The notes below the pieces were generated by a model. It was not told where the DNA came from. It searched no databases and worked only from the letters and a program-made list of their open reading frames with translations. The translations under genes and the position numbers were made by a program. A stretch of DNA of 64,000 nt from Marinomonas profundimaris (GTDB taxonomy: Bacteria; Pseudomonadota; Gammaproteobacteria; Pseudomonadales; Marinomonadaceae), in contig NZ_AYOZ01000002.1 in assembly GCF_000508165.1 (NCBI RefSeq), forward strand, positions 62,001 through 126,000, in the 5' to 3' direction. How positions within the stretch are numbered: the stretch's first letter is position 1; each line of letters opens with the position of its first letter. This document shows, one piece after another, positions 35,289 to 44,485 of this stretch.

Positions 35289-35577
35289 ATATTATGTATA
35301 GACAAGTTGTGTTTCTATGCAACATCTAAAGATGTGACTTCCTCGGCTACATTGCCTTTCTTATTATGTTTGGTTTGTGTCGAATTAGCGCACAAGGCTT
35401 TATTTTGCGCTTTTTATGTGCGATTCTCGCGGTGTCGACGTTAAAAAATAAAAATAAACACGTATTAATCACAACGGAAAAACGGCTTTCATATGATCGA
35501 CATATATGTATATACATGTTGGCATGTGTGTTGCTTTTAAGATGGTGATTAATAATTTCTTCAAAGGAAGTCGCAAT

Positions 35578-36891
35578 ATGAATGCTATAAACTCAAAAAG
35601 CGTTTCACCACTCGCGTTACTCAAACTCATCGTGTACAGCTGTATCGGTATTTTCTTCTTTTTTATTCCAATTGATATTGGTGGTAAAGAGACGATTCCG
35701 CTGGATCATATTGTTTCATGGCTAAGAAAAGATTTTGCCCAAGCGGCAGAAATCTACGCTGTTTTGGCTGTGCTTGCCGGTGGCGCGTATCCCTTCATGA
35801 CGGGGAAGTGGCGGATAAGTAAAACGCAGACCGTTTTATCTCTATTTAAAGTATTGGGCGTTGTTACGGCTGTGATGGCGTTTCTATCCGTCGGACCGGC
35901 TTTCTTATTCGAAAAAGACATGTTGCCTTTCTTGTTCAGTAAATTGGTTGTTCCTGTTGGTTTGATTGTTCCTATTGGTGCTGTGTTTTTAGCCTTCCTG
36001 ATTGGTTATGGTTTGCTAGAATTTGCCGGCGTGCTTTTACAGCCTATTATGAAGCCTTTGTTTAAAACACCGGGCAAGTCAGCTATTGACGCAGTTGCTT
36101 CGTTTGTAGGCAGTTATTCAATTGGTTTGTTGATTACCAACCGAGTGTATAAATCGGGTCAGTATTCCGCGAAAGAAGCGGCGATTATCGCAACGGGATT
36201 TTCGACGGTGTCGGCGACATTCATGGTGATTGTGGCGAAAACGCTTGGTTTGATGGAGGTTTGGAACGTATTTTTCTGGGCCACGTTATTGATTACCTTC
36301 GTGGTGACGGCCATCACGGTACGTTTATTTCCATTGAGTAAAATGGACGACACGGCCGAGTATCGTGAAACGGAAGTGTTCGAGCATTCTCGTTTTCAGC
36401 AAGCCATGTTAGAAGGATTGGATGTTGCCAGTCATGCCGAGCCCATTACTCGAAACATTGTTAAAAACATCAAAGAAGGCATGTTGATGGCGATGAGCAT
36501 CTTGCCTTCTATCATGTCGGTTGGTTTGTGTGGTTTGTTATTAGCGAAATACACGCCAATTTTTGAATGGATAGGGTATTTGTTTTACCCATTCGCGTGG
36601 TTAGCTCAATTGCCAGACCCAATGATGGTCGCCACAGCATCGGCAACGGGCTTGGCGGAGATGTTCTTACCAGCCCTTATCGCGGCCAAAAGTGTGTTTG
36701 TGGTGAAGTTTGTTGTTGGTGTGGTGTCTATTTCCTCGATTCTATTCTTTTCAGCATCGATTCCTTGCATCCTATCAACAGAGATCCCGTTGAACATTAA
36801 ACAAATGCTAATCGTTTGGTACCAACGTGTGGCTTTGACTATTTTAATCGCCTCGCCTGTTGCGTTTTGGGCCGAGCAATTCGTTCAATAA
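35578..36891 (+). CDS. YjiH family membrane protein (nucleoside-recognition domain)
   Basis: The 437-residue protein has about ten membrane helices and two Gate-like segments: FVGSYSIGLLITNRVYKSGQ, then a second with ASATGLAEMFLPALI. This is the nucleoside-recognition (Gate) family layout of YjiH. Transport of a small solute is likely, but the substrate is unknown. The ATG at 35578 is preceded by AAAGGAAG; upstream in-frame ATGs lack a site. Confidence 0.9.
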   Translation: MNAINSKSVSPLALLKLIVYSCIGIFFFFIPIDIGGKETIPLDHIVSWLRKDFAQAAEIYAVLAVLAGGAYPFMTGKWRISKTQTVLSLFKVLGVVTAVMAFLSVGPAFLFEKDMLPFLFSKLVVPVGLIVPIGAVFLAFLIGYGLLEFAGVLLQPIMKPLFKTPGKSAIDAVASFVGSYSIGLLITNRVYKSGQYSAKEAAIIATGFSTVSATFMVIVAKTLGLMEVWNVFFWATLLITFVVTAITVRLFPLSKMDDTAEYRETEVFEHSRFQQAMLEGLDVASHAEPITRNIVKNIKEGMLMAMSILPSIMSVGLCGLLLAKYTPIFEWIGYLFYPFAWLAQLPDPMMVATASATGLAEMFLPALIAAKSVFVVKFVVGVVSISSILFFSASIPCILSTEIPLNIKQMLIVWYQRVALTILIASPVAFWAEQFVQ

Positions 36892-36994
36892 CTAGAGTGT
36901 TAGATTAGCTTGAGAATTCAGAAGTAAAACACGGTATATTGGTGTTTTACTTCTGATCCAGACTGTTCGTTACACTCTACCTTTTAGTGCCTTC

Positions 36995-37729
36995 ATGATG
37001 TCAACGCTTCAACATAAATCCATTTATCTTCCTGTTCTCCTGACACTTTGGCTTGGGTTGTTTCTTGATAGCGAAGCATTGTCTGAGCGAATTCAATACG
37101 GCCAATGGTTGACCAATGGCTTGGTGTTGCTGTGTTTTGCTTGGGTGTATTTCCGTGTCACACGCAAAATCAAAAAGCTCATGTTGTATGGCGTCGGTTT
37201 AGCGTATTTGGGGGAGGTGGTGTTTTCGATTGTGTTGGGTATGTACGAATACCGTTTAGAAAACGTGCCTTTCTATGTTCCTTTTGGTCACAGTTTGGTT
37301 TACGCAGCAGTGTTTTATATCCAAAAGGAGAAATTGATACAGCGGAATAAATCACACCTTGTCTTTGTTTTGTATTGGGGAATGATTGCCTATTCGAGTC
37401 TGTGGTTGTTGTTTGACCAAGATGTATTGGGCTTGGTTTGTACTTTGGTTATCGTACTTTTACTTAAGAAAAAAACGGGCAACGAATTGTTCTTTCTCAT
37501 CATGTATTTCATGGTGGTGTATTTAGAATTGCTCGGTACTTATTACCAATGCTGGGAGTGGCCTGATACGTGGTTTTCGATTGTTTCTTTCATTAGCAGT
37601 AGTAATCCGCCGAGCGGCATCGGTGTTTTTTACTTCGGTTTCGATATTGGTTGTCTGTGGATTTATAAAAAACTGAATAGTAAAAAATGGCGACGAATGA
37701 AATCGCTTAGGCAGTTTAAACGCTTATAA
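36995..37729 (+). CDS. Polytopic membrane protein of unknown function
   Basis: The 244-residue protein has six or seven hydrophobic segments and an Arg/Lys-rich tail (KKWRRMKSLRQFKRL) that would face the cytosol. Conserved-looking features include YEYRLENVPFYVPFGHSLVY, with a possible catalytic or binding His, and CWEWPDTWFS. I do not recognise the family. A perfect bidirectional terminator follows, which supports it being a real gene. Confidence 0.8.
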   Translation: MMSTLQHKSIYLPVLLTLWLGLFLDSEALSERIQYGQWLTNGLVLLCFAWVYFRVTRKIKKLMLYGVGLAYLGEVVFSIVLGMYEYRLENVPFYVPFGHSLVYAAVFYIQKEKLIQRNKSHLVFVLYWGMIAYSSLWLLFDQDVLGLVCTLVIVLLLKKKTGNELFFLIMYFMVVYLELLGTYYQCWEWPDTWFSIVSFISSSNPPSGIGVFYFGFDIGCLWIYKKLNSKKWRRMKSLRQFKRL

Positions 37730-37733
37730 ATCG

Positions 37734-37768
37734 AAAAAGAGTAACTATTAGAATAGTTACTCTTTTTT
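37734..37768. terminator. Bidirectional terminator
   Basis: AAAAAGAGTAACTATT (37734-37749) pairs with AATAGTTACTCTTTTTT (37752-37768), a near-perfect long stem with Ts on both strands. Confidence 0.93.
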
Positions 37769-37775
37769 TAAAAGC

Positions 37776-38309
37776 TTATAGATCGGCCTTAATGGCAGAC
37801 ACAAGCGCTTCGTTTTCAGGTGCTACATCAGGCGAAAAGCGCTCGACCTTGCCTTCTTTTGTGATTAAAAACTTTTCAAAGTTCCAAACGACTTCTGGCG
37901 CCTTGGTCGCTTCGATTTTATGGCCAGCCAGCATAGTTACCATGGCTTCCCTGTTTGGTGTTACTGGTGCCGCTGCAATCAAGCCTTTGTATAAAGGATG
38001 CTTGTCTTCACCAGTCACAACAATTTTGCTGAACATTGGAAAAGTAACATCGTACGTTAGGCTACAAAATTGCTGAATATCTTCATTGCTGCCAGGTTCT
38101 TGTCCTGCGAAATCGTTCGCGGGGAAGCCAAGAATTTCTAAACCTTGCTCGTTGTATTTTTTGTACAACCCTTCCAAACCTTCGTATTGTGGTGTTAAGC
38201 CGCATTTAGAGGCGACATTCACAATCAGCGTCGTTTTACCTTGGTAAGCAGACAGATCAACACTGTCGCCTTGAATGTTGTTAACGGTCATGTTCAGTGG
38301 GTGACTCAT
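37776..38309 (-). CDS. Glutathione peroxidase family protein
   Basis: The 177-residue protein has peroxidatic C36 (NVASKCGLTPQYEGL), Q69 (PANDFAGQEPGSN) and W141/N142 (VVWNFEKFLI), the glutathione-peroxidase tetrad with cysteine in place of selenocysteine. Such enzymes reduce hydrogen and lipid peroxides, often using thioredoxin. The start at 38309 is preceded by AAGGAGCG and gives the family length; the longer frame overlaps the S33 gene. Confidence 0.94.
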   Translation of the reverse strand: MSHPLNMTVNNIQGDSVDLSAYQGKTTLIVNVASKCGLTPQYEGLEGLYKKYNEQGLEILGFPANDFAGQEPGSNEDIQQFCSLTYDVTFPMFSKIVVTGEDKHPLYKGLIAAAPVTPNREAMVTMLAGHKIEATKAPEVVWNFEKFLITKEGKVERFSPDVAPENEALVSAIKADL

Positions 38310-38401
38310 AAAAACGCTCCTTATTGATTTGTGTAATCTTGTGATCTTAGTACTTTGCCTTGCTATTAAATGTGGAACAATTGCACAACAGGGCGGCTTA
38401 C

Positions 38402-39715
38402 TTAGACCGAGTTTTTCAAAGGACCACCTTGATCCAAAAGCAGCTGACGTAGCGCGCAAAAAACTTCAGACGATTGACGAACGCCATCGTGCTCATAACG
38501 GTTGGTAATCCAGACTTGAGTATTGCCAACTTGCTCCGCGGTTTTCAACGAAAACTCGCGCGGTACATACATGTCATTGTGATACACCGCCGCGACAACC
38601 GGTACTGTGTTGTTAGCGAGTTTGGTCATGTCATAAAGTGGCGCGTAGTCTTGGTAATCTGCAAGCGCATGAGCTGCACCAGCAAAAGGGCGTAACGACG
38701 CAATTTGCCCGAACATCCACGGATACATCATTTCGCCCGTAAGCATAATAGGAGAATGAGAGGCATCAAACTCATTAAACTGTTCACGAATATCGTGTGC
38801 CGCCCAGCTTGTGCTCTGGTTCGGTAGGCCATAAATGCTCTCATGAATGGCCGCAAAAAGAGGGCCTTCGTGGTAGCTGGTGATTTGCATGACTTGCTCT
38901 AAAAAAGTGTCGCTGAGTTGGCTTTTATCGCTGCCGGCAAACGCTTCATCAATGAGCCAGTGGACTTGATCGATACCCGGCCCCATACCTAACAAAATGC
39001 CAATGCTTTGGAATCGCTCTAGCGTCAGTGGGTCCCCGTCTGGTAAAAACACGTTGCTGGTGGTCAGGCAGTCGGCGATTTTCGCCATGGTCTTAGCGTC
39101 ATCAGGGTAACGAGCATAATAGTTTTGATTCTTTTCTATCACGCTCTGATACGTTAGCTGATAAACATCGTGTGCCGATGCTCCTAAACCAACAAGCCCT
39201 CCTGTGATATAACAAGCAGCAAGACCTTCTGGCGCTTGGGATAAATACGCGAGGGTAATAAAACCACCATAACTTTGACCCAATGTTTCAAATAAACGAC
39301 CTGCATAAACCGTTTTACGAAGGTGCTCGCAATCCGCCACAATACTGTCGGCACGGAATTTAAGCAGATAATCTCGGCCTTCTTCAGCAGACAGTTTACT
39401 AATCAGATGTTTATCAACACGACTGCTGCGGCCTGTACCACGTTGATCGATCAAAATAACACGGTGTGTTTTTAGTGCTTCGACCATCCAAGGCAAAGAA
39501 TCGGGCATAGGGCGAGGGGATTTCCCACCAGGGCCGCCTTGTAAAAACAACAGTAAGGGCAAGTCGTCATCGACACGATCCAAACTCACGACTTCACGCG
39601 CAAAAAGTGTGATGGTTTTGCCATTGCTAGGTGATTGCCAATCTAATGGCACCGCCAACTCATAATCATTAATGAGCAAGCCTTTCATTTTGTATTCTTG
39701 ATTTGTCGCTTTCAT
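38402..39715 (-). CDS. Prolyl aminopeptidase-like serine peptidase (S33)
   Basis: The 437-residue alpha/beta hydrolase has the oxyanion pattern QGGPGGKSPRP (59-69), LIDQRGTGRSSR, nucleophile S148 in GQSYGGF and the histidine in YEHDGVRQ near the end. These are hallmarks of the long (about 430-residue) S33 peptidases that release N-terminal proline or act on tripeptides. It is cytosolic. It is upstream of the peroxidase gene on the same strand, 92 nt apart. Confidence 0.92.
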   Translation of the reverse strand: MKATNQEYKMKGLLINDYELAVPLDWQSPSNGKTITLFAREVVSLDRVDDDLPLLLFLQGGPGGKSPRPMPDSLPWMVEALKTHRVILIDQRGTGRSSRVDKHLISKLSAEEGRDYLLKFRADSIVADCEHLRKTVYAGRLFETLGQSYGGFITLAYLSQAPEGLAACYITGGLVGLGASAHDVYQLTYQSVIEKNQNYYARYPDDAKTMAKIADCLTTSNVFLPDGDPLTLERFQSIGILLGMGPGIDQVHWLIDEAFAGSDKSQLSDTFLEQVMQITSYHEGPLFAAIHESIYGLPNQSTSWAAHDIREQFNEFDASHSPIMLTGEMMYPWMFGQIASLRPFAGAAHALADYQDYAPLYDMTKLANNTVPVVAAVYHNDMYVPREFSLKTAEQVGNTQVWITNRYEHDGVRQSSEVFCALRQLLLDQGGPLKNSV

Positions 39716-39870
39716 TCTGTTCCCAATGCTAACGTGTCACGCGTGGATATTGCCTAGCACTTTAGCATATTTACAGAATGTTCTAGGTGGTTTTTGGGCT
39801 TACGAATAAACAAGCTTGAATCGTTCTTACGCCTGAGAGCATGGCTTTTGTTCCAATAGAAAGCGTGTGG

Positions 39871-40344
39871 TTAGGTTTTTTTTGCGTCCAGTCTCGCAGT
39901 GACTTTGTCGATGACTTCTTCTGGTGGGATCGTTCCAGTTTTACTGATTACGCAACCACGTGAGGTTCCTTCTGCAACCACTTTATCGTCGACAAAAAAC
40001 GTATGGATCATGTGGAAATATTTTTCATCCCAGCCGGTTATTTCCATCGTTACTTCGTATTTCTGGAATGGTTTTAATGAACGCTTGTACTTCATTGTAT
40101 GTTCGGCAACGACGGGCATCCAGCCTTCTTTTTGCATGGTTCTAGCTAAACCTGTACGAATAAACATGTCGACTCGAGACAGATCGCAAATAGTTAAATA
40201 GCGGCCATTGTTCATGTGCAAATTAATGTCTAAATCATTGGGAAGAACACGTAAACTAAGCGAGTTTTTGGGGTGTTTGATGGGCAAAGATGGTTTGAAT
40301 TTAGACGCGATCAGCAGCAGGATCATGCGGAAAATTAAGCTCAT
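39871..40344 (-). CDS. Hotdog-fold thioesterase (THEM6-like)
   Basis: The 157-residue protein has a short hydrophobic N-terminus and the hotdog acyl-CoA thioesterase pattern LRVLPNDLDINLHMNNGRYL, then VVAEHTMKYKRSLKPFQKYEV. It probably hydrolyses acyl-CoA thioesters; the substrate is unknown. It stands alone. Confidence 0.88.
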   Translation of the reverse strand: MSLIFRMILLLIASKFKPSLPIKHPKNSLSLRVLPNDLDINLHMNNGRYLTICDLSRVDMFIRTGLARTMQKEGWMPVVAEHTMKYKRSLKPFQKYEVTMEITGWDEKYFHMIHTFFVDDKVVAEGTSRGCVISKTGTIPPEEVIDKVTARLDAKKT

Positions 40345-40565
40345 TATGTGTTCCTTTATTCTATTTATTTGTCATGGAGTGTACGCGTGAATTGATCGTC
40401 TGACGGCGCAGCGTTGATGCTAATTTTCTTTGTTTTTCAAAACCAGTACAAAAAAAGCCAACAACGCTAACAATTTAGGTATCAAGTTCTAACCATAACG
40501 TGGAAAGGGGGCGAATTGCGCGAGATTAACGTGGCGGGATGGGGCGCGATCTAGCACTGATGACA

Positions 40566-40949
40566 TTATCGTTTTGCGACAATCCGCATTTCTACCAATG
40601 CGTTGTCGGGGATAAACTCCAATACGCCAATGGCTGACCATGCGGGATAGTGCTTTTTGATGTAGGAGTCTTTGACCTTTGAAAAGACGTCGATGTGCTT
40701 TTTCAGGTTAATGTGAAACGTCGTCATTTCTAAAATATCATCGTAGGTTAATCCTGCTGCATTTAAATAAACACCGAGTTTATAAAACGCATCGTGGAAT
40801 TGCTCTTCTGGATCAAGGCTAATAGGCTTGTCTTTTCTGGCTGCGGTAACACCAGACAGAAATACCGTACCATCTGACTCAACAGCGGGTGAAAAATGCC
40901 AATCATCAAAATAGTGTTTGAATTCGTCGGGAACGATTGATTTTTTCAT
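40566..40949 (-). CDS. RidA family protein
   Basis: The 127-residue protein fits the RidA/YjgF family in length and pattern: VFLSGVTAARKD, QFHDAFYKLGVYLNAAGLTYDDILEM in the middle, and PAWSAIGVLEFIPDNALVEM with a final IRIVA-type strand (MRIVAKR). The classic arginine that binds the imine carboxylate (R105 of RidA, within the sequence PARSxV) is replaced here by W (PAWSAI). Enamine/imine deaminase activity is therefore doubtful. Function may differ from RidA. Confidence 0.88.
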   Translation of the reverse strand: MKKSIVPDEFKHYFDDWHFSPAVESDGTVFLSGVTAARKDKPISLDPEEQFHDAFYKLGVYLNAAGLTYDDILEMTTFHINLKKHIDVFSKVKDSYIKKHYPAWSAIGVLEFIPDNALVEMRIVAKR

Positions 40950-40978
40950 ACTTCATGCCTTTGGTTATTTGATGGAAT

Positions 40979-41521
40979 CTATTTTTGATGGGCTAAAATG
41001 AGTTTAGGCCATTGCTCTAACCACTGTTTTGATTTCACTCTGTGCTCGAATGTTTCTTTTGTACGTTTTGGGTTATGACTTAGCATCAAATCAAATAGTG
41101 AATCGAAGCCAAAGGCAGATATGCACTCAATGTCTTGATTTTTGAGCTTACGTATAGCAACAGCGGTTTCTTTTTCTGGCCAATAACTCATAGCATCTAC
41201 AGTGTTGAAATAGTGCTCGTCACCATTTGTTACATGCATCTTTGCTTGGTTTCGCACTTGCCAATTTAGCTCCGGCATCATAGTAAATAAACGAGCTTCA
41301 AACTCTAAATACTCATTCTCGTTACTTTCATTAGCATCATAATAAATTACGTCAACGTCGTTTAATGGTGTAGGTGTTTGCTTACCGTGTAACGAATCCC
41401 ATACTAAGTTTCTGATAAAGCCAGCCGCTACGTAGCATTGTGGTAAGTTAAGAGACGCAGCACATTCAAGCGCTTTCATACGAAGTTTGTCTTTTTCAAT
41501 TAATCGAATAATTCTAATCAT
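40979..41521 (-). CDS. Nucleotidyltransferase-family protein (NTP_transf_6/DUF925 type)
   Basis: The 180-residue protein has the pattern YVAAGFIRNLVWDSLHGK, then PLNDVDVIYYD with the metal-binding Asp pair, then WPEKETAVAIRKL and FGFDSLFDLMLSHNP. This is typical of the DUF925 family of nucleotidyltransferase-like proteins. The acceptor is unknown. It forms a cluster with the next minus-strand gene (41543). Confidence 0.88.
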   Translation of the reverse strand: MIRIIRLIEKDKLRMKALECAASLNLPQCYVAAGFIRNLVWDSLHGKQTPTPLNDVDVIYYDANESNENEYLEFEARLFTMMPELNWQVRNQAKMHVTNGDEHYFNTVDAMSYWPEKETAVAIRKLKNQDIECISAFGFDSLFDLMLSHNPKRTKETFEHRVKSKQWLEQWPKLILAHQK

Positions 41522-41542
41522 TTTTATATCGTGCCAAAGGCT

Positions 41543-41893
41543 CTACCTAACCGAGGATTCATTGACATACCAGATGCCGTTTTTGCGGTGAATGCCAATG
41601 ACGATCATGGCTTCGCGTTTCTCATAAAGCCCTTTCCATACAAATCGATAACAACTGTCATGAACACCATCAAGGTAGCCTTTTAATGCGCCGAGGTAGT
41701 CGTAACCGAGGTTCATGCCGTTTCGGACTTGCATGTGTTTAATGTCATTTTTAAAGCGTTCTATTGAAAAACCGACCAGATCTTTTGCTTCGTAGTGCTT
41801 TACAAATAAGTCATAGTTGCCGGTATCATCGGCCACAAGCATTTCCTTGAGGAACGCTTCCGCGATGGCTTTTTCATCCTTTAAATCTGACAT
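41543..41893 (-). CDS. Small NTF2-like protein of unknown function
   Basis: The 116-residue protein has the look of an NTF2/SnoaL-like fold: helical start (EKAIAEAFLKEMLVADDTGN, YDLFVKHYEAKDL), then beta strands ending GIHRKNGIWYVNESSVR. I chose the ATG at 41893 because AAGGATG lies at proper distance; a start at 41902 is 3 codons longer. It lies 21 nt before the nucleotidyltransferase gene. No function can be given. Confidence 0.7.
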   Translation of the reverse strand: MSDLKDEKAIAEAFLKEMLVADDTGNYDLFVKHYEAKDLVGFSIERFKNDIKHMQVRNGMNLGYDYLGALKGYLDGVHDSCYRFVWKGLYEKREAMIVIGIHRKNGIWYVNESSVR

Positions 41894-42039
41894 GATATGC
41901 ATCCTTACAGGTTTGTTTTATCAAAGTGATAGATGTCTATTTTACTAAACCTCTTACTTGATATTAATGCGCTTTCTGATGGTTTGCCAATGTAATGACG
42001 GCCGTTATTTCTGGCTCCCAAATATGACAGCATTTTGTT

Positions 42040-42678
42040 TTAAAATTTTACAATACTCAGCTCCAAACATTCCCCTTCCATTGCTTTGGCATCGTCAGAA
42101 TCATGGGTAACGAGCAGCGCAGGGATGTTCGCTTGGCGTATCTCAGCAAGGACAAACGCGCGGACGTCACGGCGTAGCGCTGGGTCGAGCTTGCTAAATG
42201 GCTCATCGAGCAGTAAATAATCCGGTTGCGATAACAATGTGCGAAGCAGGGCGACGCGAGCTTGTTGGCCGCCGGAAAGGTCTTTCGGTAGCGCGTTGGC
42301 TTTGTCGGTCATGCCGAGTCGTTTGAGTGCATCGTGGGCTAATGGAAGTCTGTCTGGCTTGCGGGTTTTATCTGGCAGCGCAAACAGCAAATTTTCAATG
42401 ATGCTCATGTGTGGAAATAACAATGGCATTTGCTGCAATAGACCGACTTTTCGAGTTTCTGTCGGTTGCGTGTGAAGCGCGATGTCGTTGAGAAATGCTT
42501 CGCCCGACACCGTAAGGGAAGGGGATAACGTGCCGCTTAAAAAATTCAACAAGCTGGATTTGCCAATGCCGCTTGGCCCCATAATAGATAAGACATGGCC
42601 GTCGGCGATGCTGAAACTTAGATTTTGAATCAGGGTTTTGTCATTTGATGACAGTGAAAATGCGTTTACGCGGAGCAC
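42040..42678 (-). CDS. ynjD: ABC transporter ATP-binding protein (YnjD-like)
   Basis: The 212-residue ATPase has Walker A GPSGIGKSS (34-42), the Q-loop in LLQQMPLLFPHMS, signature LSGGQQARVAL, Walker B YLLLDEPFSKLD and the switch His in LVTHDSDDA. It is of the short YnjD type, serving the fused permease (overlap 13 nt). Together with the periplasmic protein at 44486 it makes a complete importer, substrate unknown, possibly related to thiamine, iron or sulfate-type systems. Confidence 0.92.
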   Translation of the reverse strand: MLRVNAFSLSSNDKTLIQNLSFSIADGHVLSIMGPSGIGKSSLLNFLSGTLSPSLTVSGEAFLNDIALHTQPTETRKVGLLQQMPLLFPHMSIIENLLFALPDKTRKPDRLPLAHDALKRLGMTDKANALPKDLSGGQQARVALLRTLLSQPDYLLLDEPFSKLDPALRRDVRAFVLAEIRQANIPALLVTHDSDDAKAMEGECLELSIVKF

Positions 42679-44414
42679 GTTTTATCCTTTTTTGTGAAAG
42701 CTTTTATAATCCGTTTTTTAGTGGCGAGTCGCCATGTTGTCCAACGGCTTGGAATGATTTGTGCCAACCAAAATACCATCACTGGAAAAAGCGCCTGCAA
42801 CATCGCCATGCTGCCGACTTGTTTTCGGTCGCCAGACGCGGCTTGCGCAACAGCTTCCGTGGTTAGTGTGCTGTAGCGGCCTTCGCCAGCGATCAAAGTG
42901 GGCAAATACTGAGCAATACTGACCGAAAATCCCATGGCAAAGGCGGTAAATAGCGCAGGTTTCAGCATGGCGAGCTTGACGCTGATATAGTGGCGCCAAG
43001 GCCTATGGTTTAAGCGATTGGCTTGCAATAAATAGTCTTCGTTGTAGGCCAAATAGGGGCCTTTCAGTGTGAGATACACATACGGCAATACGTACATTAA
43101 ATGCAGTGCGATGATGGCGCATAAGTCGCCGTTGAGATTGAGATAAATCAGTAGCACATGCAGACCAAACAAAAAGCCAATTTGTGGCAACAGAATCGGC
43201 ACATAAATCAGCCAATCAAAGGCATGCTGTTGTTCGTGATTGGTCGAGCTCTTTTGCTGGTGGCGTTTGGTTTCCAGCATCAGCAAGCTAATGCCGCAAG
43301 CAATCACTGTGGCAAACAACGCAATGATTAAGGTATTGGCGCTGAGTTCCATCAGCAAGGGTGCGGCGCGCTCTATATTGACCCATGTCCATTGCGAAGG
43401 CAGTGTGTCTGGAAAGCGCCAGCGTTTGGCGAGTGACCAAAACGGCAGCAAGATAAGTGCGGTAAAGGCACTTACTAAGGTGATTAATCCGATAATAACG
43501 CCTGCACCAAGTAACGTATCGGATGCGCCGCGGCGCTTGCCATTACTGCGTTCACAACGTGTTGCTGCACTGAAAGCACGGTGGGCCAATTCCCAGCCCC
43601 CTAGTACCATCGCAATGGTGATCATCAGTGCAATCGCGCCTGCGCTGGCGGTGTAACGCATGGTTAAATCTGGGTCATTAAACCAACGAAATAAAGTCAC
43701 CGCCAAAGTCGATGGCGTGTTCGGCCCAATAACCAATGCCAGATCTACCACGGTTAAGCTAAAGGCGACGACAATAAAAATAGGCAATCTAATAATTGGA
43801 TATAACTGAGGAATCAGCACTTTCCGCCACAAGGTAAAGCGGCTGTAACCCAGTGCTTGGCATGCGTGTATGCTTTCTCGTGCTTGAATGCTTTTCATCG
43901 CGGCCAGCATCACAAACAATAAATAGGGCATTTCTTTAATGATTAAAGCAAAGATCAGCGAAGCGCCGTAAGGGTCTTGCACCGTAATCCAATTTGGTGG
44001 ACGCTCAAACCCCGTCAGCCAAGGGCTAAACAACCGAACCAGCCAGCCAGAAGGGCTTAATAAAAACAGCAAGCCAATGGCAATCGCGGCATGAGGAATG
44101 GCCAGAATCGGCGAAAGCAGTGCTTCTATTTTCTTGAAAAATGGCCGCTGATAACCCCAAGCCAATAACGACAGCGCCAGCCAAAGTGCCAAAATAGGTG
44201 CGCCAATGCCAGTGATTAACGTGAGTTTTAAGCCGGCGTAAAATTCCCCCTGTGAAAACACATTGATCCAAGGCGACACGGAAAAGCCGTATTCCCCAAG
44301 AGGCGGAAAATAATGAAAGGCAGGAAGTAAGGTACCGACCAAGCCAATGGCAATCGGAAGGATCAGTAACGCAGTGATAAAGCCTGTGATCCATTTAATA
44401 TGTTTTAACGGCAT
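42666..44414 (-). CDS. ynjC: ABC transporter permease, two-domain (YnjC-like)
   Basis: The 582-residue inner-membrane protein has about twelve helices in two homologous halves, each with an EAA-type loop (ESIHACQALGYSRFTLWRKV and ANRLNHRPWRHYISVKLAML). This is the fused-permease form seen in YnjC and in iron or thiamine importers. It sits between the binding-protein and ATPase genes. Confidence 0.93.
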   Translation of the reverse strand: MPLKHIKWITGFITALLILPIAIGLVGTLLPAFHYFPPLGEYGFSVSPWINVFSQGEFYAGLKLTLITGIGAPILALWLALSLLAWGYQRPFFKKIEALLSPILAIPHAAIAIGLLFLLSPSGWLVRLFSPWLTGFERPPNWITVQDPYGASLIFALIIKEMPYLLFVMLAAMKSIQARESIHACQALGYSRFTLWRKVLIPQLYPIIRLPIFIVVAFSLTVVDLALVIGPNTPSTLAVTLFRWFNDPDLTMRYTASAGAIALMITIAMVLGGWELAHRAFSAATRCERSNGKRRGASDTLLGAGVIIGLITLVSAFTALILLPFWSLAKRWRFPDTLPSQWTWVNIERAAPLLMELSANTLIIALFATVIACGISLLMLETKRHQQKSSTNHEQQHAFDWLIYVPILLPQIGFLFGLHVLLIYLNLNGDLCAIIALHLMYVLPYVYLTLKGPYLAYNEDYLLQANRLNHRPWRHYISVKLAMLKPALFTAFAMGFSVSIAQYLPTLIAGEGRYSTLTTEAVAQAASGDRKQVGSMAMLQALFPVMVFWLAQIIPSRWTTWRLATKKRIIKAFTKKDKTCSA

Positions 44415-44485
44415 CTTACTTCTTCGTTTTCATGGTTTTAATTACGCGGTTTACTTTGTGTGACCTAATGTATGTGGCGCAAAAA

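Noticed and set aside
35366-35548. Plus-strand ORF of 60 codons upstream of yjiH
   Set aside because: It has no ribosome-binding site, overlaps the yjiH leader and is hydrophobic by chance composition.
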